Below are positions 16,665-24,781 of a DNA stretch of 37,276 bases, in pieces. Source of the DNA: Bacteroidota bacterium. GTDB lineage: Bacteria > Bacteroidota > Bacteroidia > Bacteroidales > UBA4417. Below the pieces are notes generated by a model. The model was not told where the DNA came from. It was given only the letters and a program-made list of their open reading frames with translations, and did not search any database. The position numbers and the translations under genes are program-made. How positions within the stretch are numbered: position 1 is the stretch's first letter; every line of letters starts with the position of its first letter. The DNA lies in contig JAKLFM010000028.1 in the NCBI GenBank assembly GCA_022711175.1, positions 1 to 37,276 on the forward strand, read 5' to 3'.

Positions 16665-18284
16665 ATGAGTTCAAACCGCCGCACATTTATTTATCTGCCG
16701 TTTGCTTTTGCCTGTACGCTGGTTGCAGGGCTGCTTCTTGGCTTTTACCTGATGCGTGCCTCATTTATATCAAATCATTCCTTCCTTTTTAACAAACCGG
16801 CAGGCAATTCCGTAGGGCAAATCATCCAGTATATCAGGCAGAATTATGTTGATACGGTGAATGTTGAGCAACTCAACGAGGAGGCCATCAACGGCATGTT
16901 GCTGAGCCTCGACCCGCATTCGCAGTTTATTCCTGCTTCCGACTTCCACGAAGCCACCGATCCGCTTATGGGAAAATTCGACGGCATCGGGGTACAGTTT
17001 CGTATTGAATACGATACCGTTATCGTGATGAATACCGTTCAGGGCGGGCCTTCCGAAAAGATTGGCATTCGTGGTGGCGACCGCATTGTTAAAGTGGATG
17101 GAAAAAACATTGCCAATATTAAAATCACCAATGAACAGGTGATGAAATTGCTCAAAGGGCCGAAAGGAACCAAGGTGAAAGTCGGCATCAGGCGCAATGG
17201 CTATAGCAAGCTAATTGATTTTACCATCGTTCGCGATGCCATTCCAACGTGGAGTATTGACATTGCTTACCCGGTAACAAAAAGTACAGGATATATCAAA
17301 TTGAGCAAATTCTCAGCCACTACCCATGATGAACTTTCCCGGGCACTGAAAAAGCTCAAAGACCAGGGAATAACCAAGGTGATTCTCGACCTGAGGGGCA
17401 ATTCGGGCGGATATCTGAATGAAGCCATTTCCGTTTCTGACGAATTTTTACCGGCCAAAAAGCTTATTGTTTATACCAAAGGCCTGAACCGGCCAAAGCA
17501 ATCAGCTTATGCTACTGCTGAAGGCGAATGGGATAACCTGCCGGTAGTAGTGCTCATTGACGAAAGTTCGGCTTCGGCCAGCGAGATAGTTGCCGGCGCG
17601 ATACAGGATAACGACCGCGGAACTGTGATCGGCAGACGTTCGTTCGGTAAAGGGCTTGTTCAGGAACAAATAAACCTTAACGACGGTTCGGCATTGCGCC
17701 TTACGGTAGCCCGCTATTACACACCCACAGGGCGATGCATTCAAAAACCCTATACCAAAGGAGCCGAGGACTATTACATGGAATACTATCACCGGTTCGA
17801 AGATGGCGAACTTGAAAGCGCCGATAGCATCAAACTCAATGATTCACTTAAATATAAAACGCCCGGAGGGAAAATTGTTTATGGCGGAGGCGGTATTATG
17901 CCCGATGTTTTCATCCCTGTTGAGAAAGATTCATCCTTGTCGTTTTTCAACGAAACGGCCAACAAAGGACTGCTTTACCAATTTGCCTTCGACTATTCTG
18001 ACAGGCACAGAAGTGAAATTTTGCAATTTAAAGACTGGAAAACTTTTGACCGGTTATTTAAGATTACACCTGCGTTGTATGGCGAGTTTACTGCTTTTGC
18101 CGCAAACAACGGGGTAACTGCCGGCACATCCGAAAAAGCCTCATCGCAATATCGCATTTCGGAACTGCTTAAAGCTTTCATTGCCCGAAACATATACAAT
18201 GATGAGGGCTTCTACCCAATATACCTGCGTACCGACAAAGCGTTTCAAAAAGCGCTCGAAGCAGCGAACAAAGAAAGATTGTAA
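16665..18284 (+). CDS. S41 family C-terminal processing protease (CtpA-like)
   Basis: This 539-residue serine protease has an N-terminal membrane anchor or uncleaved signal (FAFACTLVAGLLLGFYLM), so the catalytic part lies in the periplasm. MLLSLDPHSQFIPASDF opens the family core, and a PDZ domain (about 95-180; GIGVQFRIEYD, GIRGGDRIVKVDGK) selects substrate C-termini. The S41 core has LDLRGNSGGYLNEA and the Ser-Lys dyad S304 (ESSASASEIVAGA) and K329 (RRSFGKGLVQ), 25 residues apart as in E. coli Prc (S430/K455). A C-terminal helical extension of about 120 residues follows, as in other Bacteroidota members. Roles of the family include trimming envelope proteins and peptidoglycan hydrolases. Likely cotranscribed with the thioredoxin-like gene upstream. 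Confidence 0.93.
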   Translation: MSSNRRTFIYLPFAFACTLVAGLLLGFYLMRASFISNHSFLFNKPAGNSVGQIIQYIRQNYVDTVNVEQLNEEAINGMLLSLDPHSQFIPASDFHEATDPLMGKFDGIGVQFRIEYDTVIVMNTVQGGPSEKIGIRGGDRIVKVDGKNIANIKITNEQVMKLLKGPKGTKVKVGIRRNGYSKLIDFTIVRDAIPTWSIDIAYPVTKSTGYIKLSKFSATTHDELSRALKKLKDQGITKVILDLRGNSGGYLNEAISVSDEFLPAKKLIVYTKGLNRPKQSAYATAEGEWDNLPVVVLIDESSASASEIVAGAIQDNDRGTVIGRRSFGKGLVQEQINLNDGSALRLTVARYYTPTGRCIQKPYTKGAEDYYMEYYHRFEDGELESADSIKLNDSLKYKTPGGKIVYGGGGIMPDVFIPVEKDSSLSFFNETANKGLLYQFAFDYSDRHRSEILQFKDWKTFDRLFKITPALYGEFTAFAANNGVTAGTSEKASSQYRISELLKAFIARNIYNDEGFYPIYLRTDKAFQKALEAANKERL

Positions 18285-18315
18285 TGAGTAAGTATTTTGA
18301 AATCCTTTCCGGCAT

Positions 18316-19338
18316 ATGATACTGGTTACTGGCGGCACCGGCCTCTTGGGTTCACATTTGCTATACGATCTTACAAAGCAGGGAAAGACCGTCCGCGCAT
18401 TGGTGAGGGATATTCATGCAACACAACATGTTGAGAAAATGTTCAGGTTGCTGCACGGTTCATCCGAAACACAGTATTCTCTTATACAGTGGGTTGAAGG
18501 CGACATTTGCGACATCACTTCTGTTGAAACAGCCTTCGATGGTGTGGAAGAGGTTTATCACTGCGCCGCCCTGGTATCGTTTTACAAAGGCGACAATGCG
18601 CATATGATGAAGATAAATGCCGGTGGAACGGCAAACATTGTCAATGCGTGTTTGAAACATGGCGTCCGGAAACTTATTTATGCCAGTTCGGTATCAGCGC
18701 TCGGGCATCCTGAAAAAGGAGAAACAATTGATGAAACGGCACAATGGAAACCCTCGCATCGAAACAGCGGCTACGCCATAAGCAAGTATTCGGCCGAACG
18801 TGAAGTATGGCGCGGCATTGAGGAAGGACTTGCTGCCGCCATCGTAAATCCGTCGGTTATACTGGGCATTTCCTGCAAAAGTGCCGTTGAGAACAAGGTG
18901 TTTCAGAATTTGCGCCGCCTGCATACGTTTTACACCCGGGGAATTACCGGCTATGTGGATGTGCGTGATGTTTCCCGGGCAATGATACTTTTGATGGACA
19001 GCAACATCACGGCCCAGCGATACCTCATCTCAACCGAAAATCTCTCCTACCTTGAATTTGTGACGATGGGTGCCGAAATTCTCGGGAAAAAGAAACCTAC
19101 AATCCTACTTAACCGGTTTTGGCTAAGTGTTACCTGGAGGATTGACTCAGTTTTCAGTTCAATCATCCGGAAAAAGCCCTTGTTTACTCCCGAAATAATA
19201 AGGCCGCTTTACACCAGCCATACATACTCTTCCGAAAAGTATAGGGCAGCCTTTAAGCATGAATTCATTCCAATAAAGCAAAGCCTTGCCGACGGATTTC
19301 GTCTGCTCGGTTTACTCCGGGAAGAAACAATTCGATGA
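18316..19338 (+). CDS. Extended SDR NAD(P)-dependent epimerase/reductase
   Basis: A 340-residue cytoplasmic Rossmann protein of the extended short-chain dehydrogenase family. The nucleotide-binding motif TGGTGLLG is at residues 5-12, the family's VEEVYHCAALVSF and YASSVSALG strands follow, and the catalytic Tyr-x-x-x-Lys is Y153-K157 (GYAISKYSAE). The AAIVNPSVILG and YVDVRDVSRAMI blocks resemble dihydroflavonol-4-reductase/3-beta-HSD-like members. The C-terminus carries the substrate lobe, and no membrane anchor is evident. The substrate cannot be predicted. It lies 31 bases after the protease gene and converges with the DUF2147 gene, only nine bases separating the two stop codons. Confidence 0.9.
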   Translation: MILVTGGTGLLGSHLLYDLTKQGKTVRALVRDIHATQHVEKMFRLLHGSSETQYSLIQWVEGDICDITSVETAFDGVEEVYHCAALVSFYKGDNAHMMKINAGGTANIVNACLKHGVRKLIYASSVSALGHPEKGETIDETAQWKPSHRNSGYAISKYSAEREVWRGIEEGLAAAIVNPSVILGISCKSAVENKVFQNLRRLHTFYTRGITGYVDVRDVSRAMILLMDSNITAQRYLISTENLSYLEFVTMGAEILGKKKPTILLNRFWLSVTWRIDSVFSSIIRKKPLFTPEIIRPLYTSHTYSSEKYRAAFKHEFIPIKQSLADGFRLLGLLREETIR

Positions 19339-19347
19339 ATTGCGCTT

Positions 19348-19830
19348 TTATTTGCGCTGTGACGGCTCTTTGGTCCAATAGGCAGTCTTACCTAACCCCA
19401 TCCACGATGCGCCGATATACCCGCGTATTTTCACCTTGGTGGGCGATTCAAAGTTGATGTAACAATTGTAGGTTTTCCCGCTCGAGGGATTATAAATTGT
19501 ACCGTCGTTCCATTCTTTGGCATCCTTGTCAAAAACAAAGCCTTTAAGAATCTCCAACCCGATGATGGGCCGATTCTGGAGTTTTGCATCCGGATTTTTA
19601 TCATCAACTTTTGGTTTTCCGTTTTTTAATGGCTCTTTAAGCCATACGATTTTACCGTAGTATTTCCCGTTGGTTGCTTTAAAAATCTGAACCTGCGACT
19701 TTTCGGCTCCCGTATCATCATCATAAGTCAAGTAAAAACCAACAATATTATCGGGTTTAACCTGGGCCTGCGATTGCTGTGGCAGTAGCCAGGCAAATAA
19801 AGCAAGGGCAGTAATTAAGATGTACTTCAT
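19348..19830 (-). CDS. Exported DUF2147 protein
   Basis: This 160-residue protein has a signal peptide (MKYILITALALFAWLLPQQSQAQ) and a single DUF2147 domain, a lipocalin-like beta-barrel: GFYLTYDDDTGAEKSQVQIF, GKYYGKIVWLKEP, GLEILKGFVFD, WNDGTIYNPSSGKTYNCYINFESPT and KIRGYIGASWMGLGKTAYW. The order and the ending match the family well. DUF2147 proteins are periplasmic or outer-membrane-associated and their activity is unknown. The 67-base upstream gap contains several irregularly spaced ACCAAA copies on the coding strand but no clear promoter box. DUF4837 lies upstream on the same strand. Confidence 0.92.
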   Translation of the reverse strand: MKYILITALALFAWLLPQQSQAQVKPDNIVGFYLTYDDDTGAEKSQVQIFKATNGKYYGKIVWLKEPLKNGKPKVDDKNPDAKLQNRPIIGLEILKGFVFDKDAKEWNDGTIYNPSSGKTYNCYINFESPTKVKIRGYIGASWMGLGKTAYWTKEPSQRK

Positions 19831-19897
19831 GGTTTTGGAGATTTGGTTATGGTTTGGTCTTGATATTTGGTCCTGTAATTAATTCATTTCAAACATG

Positions 19898-20914
19898 TTA
19901 CTTTTTCTTTACTGCAGCGGCCGGTTTGGGATTCAGGTCGGTATTCCAGAGTAATGATTCAAGAAGGCGTACATAATTGCGTTTTTCCTTGTTGGGTCGG
20001 TACACAAAACCATCCATAACTACAACACGTTGCTTCGACTGATCGACTATTGAATAATTAACGAATGGACCACCCATAAAATCGCCTTTTGTACTCCAGA
20101 GCCCCCGGGTTTCAACAGCATACTGTCCTTTAAAAGTTAATCGCTTAGCAACCGGCTTAATAACATCTTCGCTTACTATCATATATGATCCTTCTGAAGG
20201 GCCTGGTATGAATTGTGATGTGTAATGATTGCGAGTGGCACAAATTTGGCTCAGCGAAAGCTGTGTTGTATCAGTATAAGGATAAGCATAGATGAGAATG
20301 CCGAGGCTCATTTCGGTTGTCTCTTTACGAAGCCAGATAAACCCATTTTCGTTTTTTGCGAGGTAGAAGTCGGCAGGTATCGTCATGCCGATACCGGCAG
20401 TTTTTTCAATGGCTGTTTCAGCTTTAATATTTCTGTTCAGGGTGTTTGCTGCCAGGTTGCATGCACGTTCGTTTTGTTCGAACATGATGGTAATGGCCTC
20501 ACCATATTTGTCAAAGTAATTCAGAAATGCCGAATCGCTTGCTGCCTTTATTTCAACAACCTGCTGTGGCGACGACCATACATTTTTCCGGGCATCTGCT
20601 TTGGTTTTTCCATTAGCGGGGTTTATATCAATGATAAAAACGTTTCGGTGTGGCTGTAAAAACCTTGTGAAGCTATTGTAAGGGACATTAACCAGTGAAA
20701 ACCTTGCTTCCGACTCGGGCAAACCATCCATTTCGGCTCCAAACCTCTCCCTCATGGCTTGTCCGGCCTGGCTGTCCCATGTTTTCTTTTCGCAAACCAC
20801 TAAAATCTCGGAACTTTTGCCCGTAGCATTAGCCTTTTTGCTTTTTACATTGCCGCATGCGGTAACAAACAGAACCGCTGAAACCAGAAACAGGAAAAAT
20901 ACTTTGTGATTCAT
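19898..20914 (-). CDS. DUF4837 lipoprotein
   Basis: A 338-residue lipoprotein (lipobox VTAC, Cys20) belonging to DUF4837, which I know mainly from Bacteroidota. Characteristic blocks are EILVVCEKKTWDS, GLPESEARFSLVNVP, FTRFLQPHRNVFIIDI, NVWSSPQQVVEIKA, and a C-terminal half with FIWLRKETTEMSLGILIYAYPY and TKGDFMGGPFVNYSIVD. No enzyme motif is visible. The start codon follows the MltD-like gene by only about 80 bases, and these bases hold a strong hairpin with a T-tract ending 5 bases before the ATG, which may control its expression. The function of the family is unknown. Confidence 0.92.
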   Translation of the reverse strand: MNHKVFFLFLVSAVLFVTACGNVKSKKANATGKSSEILVVCEKKTWDSQAGQAMRERFGAEMDGLPESEARFSLVNVPYNSFTRFLQPHRNVFIIDINPANGKTKADARKNVWSSPQQVVEIKAASDSAFLNYFDKYGEAITIMFEQNERACNLAANTLNRNIKAETAIEKTAGIGMTIPADFYLAKNENGFIWLRKETTEMSLGILIYAYPYTDTTQLSLSQICATRNHYTSQFIPGPSEGSYMIVSEDVIKPVAKRLTFKGQYAVETRGLWSTKGDFMGGPFVNYSIVDQSKQRVVVMDGFVYRPNKEKRNYVRLLESLLWNTDLNPKPAAAVKKK

Positions 20915-20919
20915 GGTAT

Positions 20920-20976
20920 AAAAAAAGCTGTTTAAGTGTCAAATTTCAACTAAAAAATTGAATACTTAAACAGCTT
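20920..20976 (-). terminator. Terminator or attenuator hairpin just before the DUF4837 start codon
   Basis: A perfect 13-bp inverted repeat (20925-20937 with 20964-20976; AAGCTGTTTAAGT on the coding strand first) encloses a 26-base loop that can itself fold (TTCAA/TTGAA). On the minus strand the second arm runs straight into a 7-base T run ending at 20920. It starts 21 bases after the MltD-like stop codon and should terminate that mRNA. The ATG of DUF4837 is only five bases beyond the T run, so any transcript reading into DUF4837 would carry this hairpin in its ribosome-binding region. Confidence 0.8.
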
Positions 20977-20997
20977 CGCTATTATTTATTTGGTTGA

Positions 20998-22902
20998 TCA
21001 GCCTCCCGGCAGGATGACCTTAATCTTTTGGCCTACTTTAATGTTGTTTCCTTTCGGAAGATTATTCCATTGCCTGATTTGTTCAACAGTAACACCATCG
21101 TACTTTTGGGCTATACTCCAAAGTGTATCGCCGGCCTGCACCGTGTAAGTAATGTTACGAACATTGGCATTGTTGCTTTTGTTTGAAACTTTGGCATTAA
21201 CATTCTTTTGTGTAGTGTCGGGAACCAAATCTGCAACAGTTGCCTGGTCAGGATTGTTAACACGCAGTTTCTGTCCGATAAATACCGTTGATTTGCTCAG
21301 GTTGTTCCATTCTTTGATCTCCTCCACAGTCACATGGTGTTTGGCGGCAATTTTGGACAGAAATTCGCCTTTCTTCACGATGTGATACACCGGCTTAACC
21401 GGTTGTGGCTTATTGTTTTTTGCTGTTGAAGGCAGTGGCCTCTGTTTTTGAACGGGGATATCCGTGCCGGCAACCTGTTCGTCATCTATTTCAATTGTAT
21501 CGGCTGTGGCTTCTGCAAGGTTCAGGCTGTCGGGCGAGCCAAGCAACTCCTGCTTTTCTTTTTTCGCCGCCTGCGCTTTTGAGGCAAGACTGGCATCATA
21601 ATTCGGGTTTTTTACCCTTGTATAGATGGCAAGATACTGACCGTATTTCAACTTTGAACTGCGAAGCCTGTTCCACCTCTTGATTTCACCGGTGGTGCAA
21701 TGGTATTTTTTTGCAACCGATGCAATGGTTTCTCCTTTACGTACTTTATGGGTTTTCTTTTTCAGGATAAACTCCGGTTCATCCGTTGATACTACCTGAT
21801 TGGGTTCATACGGTTTTAACTGATAGAAAGCATAGAGCGACTGCTCATTGTTGACAAAGTCGGCAACAGATCGTTGCGGAAGCCTGATGTAGTAAGGGTT
21901 AAGATCGGTAGCCGGGATATAGCCTTTCAAAAATCCGGGGTTCAAAAATTCAAGTTCATCTTTTGATATTTTTAGTTTCTCGGCAAGCAGCGTGAGGTTA
22001 AGCGGTTTGCGAACAGCAACGGTATCAATTTCATTATACGTTATCCGGGGCCTGACGGGATAAAGGTTGTGTTCAGCAGCATGGTGCATTACGTAATTAA
22101 CGGCAATAAAAGCAGGAACGTAATCGCGTGTTTCGGCAGGCAGAAATGGACGGATCTCCCAGAAACTTTTTTTGCCTCCCGAACGGCGGATTGCTTTGTT
22201 CACATTACCCGGACCTGAGTTGTAAGCCGCAAGTACGAGCAGCCAGTCGTTGTAAATGTTATAGAGATCGCAAAAGTGGCGGCATGCTGCAACTGTTGAT
22301 TTTACAGGATCGCAGCGATCGTCAACATACGATGTAACTTCGAGGCCATACACTTTTCCTGTTCCGTACATGAATTGCCATAAACCACTGGCTCCGACAC
22401 GCGAGCGCGCATCAGGACGCAAAGCCGATTCAACTATGGCAAGATATTTTAATTCGAGAGGCAGGTTGTACTGGTCGAGCTTTTGCTCAAACATGGGGAA
22501 ATATATCTGTGCAAGCCCCATCACTCTTTCCATCAATGCCCTGCGGCGGTTGGCGTAGAGATCAATGAAGTTTTTTACATATGCATTATACGTAAGGCTT
22601 ATGGGCGACTCAACATCGAGCCGCTGCAGCCTGTAATAGTAAACTGAATCGGGATAGGAAGGAACAAAATTTGGCAGGAAATTATACTTGTTACGTGAAA
22701 GCTGTTCATTGATCTGGCGGCTGTTCTCGAAATATTTCAGGTTGCTCAGGCTGTCGAGCGCAGCAATCATAGGATCGTCAAAAACCATAACAGGCGCTGT
22801 AGCTATCGTTGCAGGTTCAGAAACCGGTTGTGTTTGCTGTGCTTTTACAAGACATACCGGCAGGAGGAGGAGCAGTACTAGTACAGTTGCAAAATATTTC
22901 AT
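20998..22902 (-). CDS. MltD-like lytic transglycosylase with three LysM domains
   Basis: A 634-residue exported enzyme with a signal peptide (MKYFATVLVLLLLLPVCLVK) that cleaves the MurNAc-GlcNAc bond of peptidoglycan, forming 1,6-anhydroMurNAc. The SLT/GH23 domain (about 135-290) has the catalytic Glu158 in LAIVESALRP, followed by the family blocks RVGASGLWQFM, DDRCDPVKSTVAACRH and VLAAYNSGPGNV. Three LysM peptidoglycan-binding domains follow (HKVRKGETIASVAKKYH, YHIVKKGEFLSKIAAKHH, YTVQAGDTLWSIAQKYDG), the last ending three residues before the stop. This is the MltD layout, with one more LysM than E. coli MltD. A Lys/Gln-rich linker separates LysM 1 and 2. Transcription ends at the hairpin directly downstream. 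Confidence 0.94.
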   Translation of the reverse strand: MKYFATVLVLLLLLPVCLVKAQQTQPVSEPATIATAPVMVFDDPMIAALDSLSNLKYFENSRQINEQLSRNKYNFLPNFVPSYPDSVYYYRLQRLDVESPISLTYNAYVKNFIDLYANRRRALMERVMGLAQIYFPMFEQKLDQYNLPLELKYLAIVESALRPDARSRVGASGLWQFMYGTGKVYGLEVTSYVDDRCDPVKSTVAACRHFCDLYNIYNDWLLVLAAYNSGPGNVNKAIRRSGGKKSFWEIRPFLPAETRDYVPAFIAVNYVMHHAAEHNLYPVRPRITYNEIDTVAVRKPLNLTLLAEKLKISKDELEFLNPGFLKGYIPATDLNPYYIRLPQRSVADFVNNEQSLYAFYQLKPYEPNQVVSTDEPEFILKKKTHKVRKGETIASVAKKYHCTTGEIKRWNRLRSSKLKYGQYLAIYTRVKNPNYDASLASKAQAAKKEKQELLGSPDSLNLAEATADTIEIDDEQVAGTDIPVQKQRPLPSTAKNNKPQPVKPVYHIVKKGEFLSKIAAKHHVTVEEIKEWNNLSKSTVFIGQKLRVNNPDQATVADLVPDTTQKNVNAKVSNKSNNANVRNITYTVQAGDTLWSIAQKYDGVTVEQIRQWNNLPKGNNIKVGQKIKVILPGG

Positions 22903-22980
22903 TACAGGTTTAATGTTATTTTAATTTATTGCAGGTATTACTTTGTTATTTACCAACATATTAACCGGACATAAAAATAT

Positions 22981-23012
22981 AAAAAACCAAAGGGATTAAT
23001 GAGTGGTTTTTT
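22981..23012 (-). terminator. A/T-flanked hairpin downstream of tatA
   Basis: AAAAAACCA (22981-22989) and TGGTTTTTT (23004-23012) form a perfect 9-bp stem with a 14-base loop. With A and T runs on both flanks it could act on both strands, but in context it would end leftward transcription from tatA about 140 bases after its stop and insulate the MltD-like gene. Confidence 0.55.
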
Positions 23013-23111
23013 ATATTTAATTCACAATGGCCTGTTAAAATGTCAGGACTCGTAAGTTTTTCATTATCAAGTGTTTTCACAACAAAACACCGATAGCCTT
23101 AACGGTACAGC

Positions 23112-23126
23112 CGGGGTTACACCCCG
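23112..23126 (-). other. Small GC hairpin 3' of tatA
   Basis: CGGGGT (23112-23117) and ACCCCG (23121-23126) form a 6-bp stem with a three-base loop, 24 bases after the tatA stop codon. No T run follows, so it may stabilise the mRNA end rather than terminate. Nothing else recognisable lies in the 22903-23149 gap apart from the A/T hairpin. Confidence 0.3.
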
Positions 23127-23149
23127 CAGGCAAATATTCAGACGAAGGC

Positions 23150-23326
23150 TTATTTTGCCGGTCCTTCTCCTGATTTTGAGGAATCATCGTCGGTTTTCAT
23201 GCCGTCTTTGAATTCCTTCACGCCACGGCCAAGCCCGCGCATGAGTTCCGGGATTTTACGTCCACCGAAAATTAACAGCACCACTGCAACTATCAGTATT
23301 ATTTCCCAGGGTCCAAGCTTGCTCAT
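23150..23326 (-). CDS. tatA: Sec-independent translocase protein TatA/TatE
   Basis: A 58-residue protein starting [20 protein letters not shown], with a single N-terminal transmembrane helix, the hinge [15 protein letters not shown], an amphipathic helix (VKEFKDGM) and an acidic, Ser-rich tail ending in GEGPAK. This is the complete TatA plan: the F-G-x-x-K/R-I-P-E-L motif and a glycine after the helix are both present. TatA oligomers form the pore through which folded proteins with twin-arginine signals cross the inner membrane. TatC is not in the window. The gene follows the EnvC-like gene by about 130 bases and has its own -7 box, so it is probably a separate transcription unit. Confidence 0.95.
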   Translation of the reverse strand: MSKLGPWEIILIVAVVLLIFGGRKIPELMRGLGRGVKEFKDGMKTDDDSSKSGEGPAK

Positions 23327-23373
23327 GTTATTTGCTTTAAGTAAAGAATGACTTTTTTTGCGTTTTATTGCGA

Positions 23374-23381
23374 CAAAGATA
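23374..23381 (-). promoter_or_regulatory. -7 box of tatA
   Basis: Reads TATCTTTG on the minus strand, an exact TAnnTTTG match, predicting a leader of about 40 bases. No convincing TTTG lies at the usual -33 distance. Confidence 0.42.
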
Positions 23382-23456
23382 CAAATTATGCCAAACTGAA
23401 TCAGTTATGAGCTATTTCTGTAACTTTTGTCTTACCTAATGAATTGTTTTTCAATG

Positions 23457-24776
23457 CTATTTTGATATCCAGGCTTCAGGATTCTGTGCATAAGTGCCAT
23501 GCCATAATTCGAAATGGAGCATTGTTTTGTTTTCTTCAGGATCGGTAAATAGCGTGCCGATTTCCTGCCGGATTTTAACTTTTTGTCCTTTCTGAACGGC
23601 AACACTCTTAAGGTTCGAATACACGGTTAAGTAGTCACCGTGACGCACAATTACCACGTTGTTCAGGTTTACAATGGATATAACGCTCGACACTACTCCG
23701 GGGAACACTGCTTTTGCCTTTGTATCGGCAGAAGTGACAATATCTATGCCATTGTTGCGCACTTTAATATTCTTAAACTCCGGGTGGGCGTGCTCACCAA
23801 ACGAAACAGCAATTACGCCCCTGTCAACCGGCCATGGTAACCGGCCCCTGTTGCCTGCGAAATCTTTCGAAAGACTTATTTCTTCGGCCGTGCTCGACAT
23901 ACCTGGCGCTTCTGCAACCGGTTTTGTTGCTGTTTTGGTTTCGGTTTTTGATCCTGTCTCGGTTTTCACATTGGCTTTGGGTGCGCTTTTAGCAGCTGCC
24001 GCAGCCTTTGCTTTTTCAGCTTTTACTTTATTCATTTCCTCCGCAACCACTTTTTCAATCGCCAATTGCAGTTTACGCAAAGCGGCCTGGTTTTCCTGTA
24101 ATTTGCGTGCGAGGTTTTTTTCCTGTTTTGAAAGCCCTTTTATGGTTTGGTTTTTCTCGTCCTGCTCAATTGTTAGTTGCTGTTTTTCAGCTTGTTGTCT
24201 ATGTATCAGCGTGAGTTTCGACGATTTCTGATTTTGGTACTGGGCTCTTTTTTGCCAAAGTAACTGCTGGGTCTTTTGGATGGTAGCCGCCTGCTCCTTA
24301 CGGTAATCGCTGTATTGCTGCATATACCTCAGCCTGCGGTATGCCTGGTTAAAATCCTTCGACGAAAAGATAAACATCAGACGGTCATAAGCGTTTCGGT
24401 TTTTATAGGTATTGTAAATAAGCTTGGCGTATTCGTCCTTCAATCCTGATAAAGTTGCCGACAGGTGTGCAATTGTGTCGTTGAGTAAAGCTACTTCGCG
24501 GTCAATGCCTGTAACCTCGGTCCCAATTTCACGGATAAGTTCTTCGCGTCGGTTGATTTTTTTATTGATCAGGTACAATTGATTGAGGTTGCTTTCCTTG
24601 CTCTTTTTTGTCTCGCTGAGCAACTGATTCGTATAACGGATGTCCTTCTCAATTTTGGCTTTACGTTCCTGCAGCGATGTTTTATCCTTCTGGCCATATG
24701 AAAATCCTCCACCACGCAGCAGCAGGATGGTAAAGATCAATAATATGGTTTTGCCTGAAGGCTTTATAGACAACAT
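23457..24776 (-). CDS. EnvC-like murein hydrolase activator (degenerate M23/LytM domain)
   Basis: A 439-residue protein with a signal peptide (core ILLIFTILLLRGGG), a long coiled coil (about 32-255), an Ala/Lys/Thr-rich linker (255-300) and a C-terminal LytM/M23 fold (about 312-439). The zinc-site residues of active M23 peptidases are largely lost: the HxxxD position reads N341-N-G-I-D345, the Y-x-H-L position is YSNL (N388) and the HxHxE motif is MLHFE (M419). This matches EnvC of E. coli, which does not cut peptidoglycan but activates amidases during septum splitting. The coiled coil in EnvC binds FtsEX; neither FtsEX nor an amidase is in the window. It is third in the TPR-DUF4292-EnvC operon (5-base gap). 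Confidence 0.9.
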   Translation of the reverse strand: MLSIKPSGKTILLIFTILLLRGGGFSYGQKDKTSLQERKAKIEKDIRYTNQLLSETKKSKESNLNQLYLINKKINRREELIREIGTEVTGIDREVALLNDTIAHLSATLSGLKDEYAKLIYNTYKNRNAYDRLMFIFSSKDFNQAYRRLRYMQQYSDYRKEQAATIQKTQQLLWQKRAQYQNQKSSKLTLIHRQQAEKQQLTIEQDEKNQTIKGLSKQEKNLARKLQENQAALRKLQLAIEKVVAEEMNKVKAEKAKAAAAAKSAPKANVKTETGSKTETKTATKPVAEAPGMSSTAEEISLSKDFAGNRGRLPWPVDRGVIAVSFGEHAHPEFKNIKVRNNGIDIVTSADTKAKAVFPGVVSSVISIVNLNNVVIVRHGDYLTVYSNLKSVAVQKGQKVKIRQEIGTLFTDPEENKTMLHFELWHGTYAQNPEAWISK

Positions 24777-24781
24777 GTTGA

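Noticed and set aside
19328..19350. CAATTC/GAATTG hairpin over the SDR stop codon
   Set aside because: The stem is short with a three-base loop and a poor T run, and it overlaps coding sequence; not convincing as a terminator.
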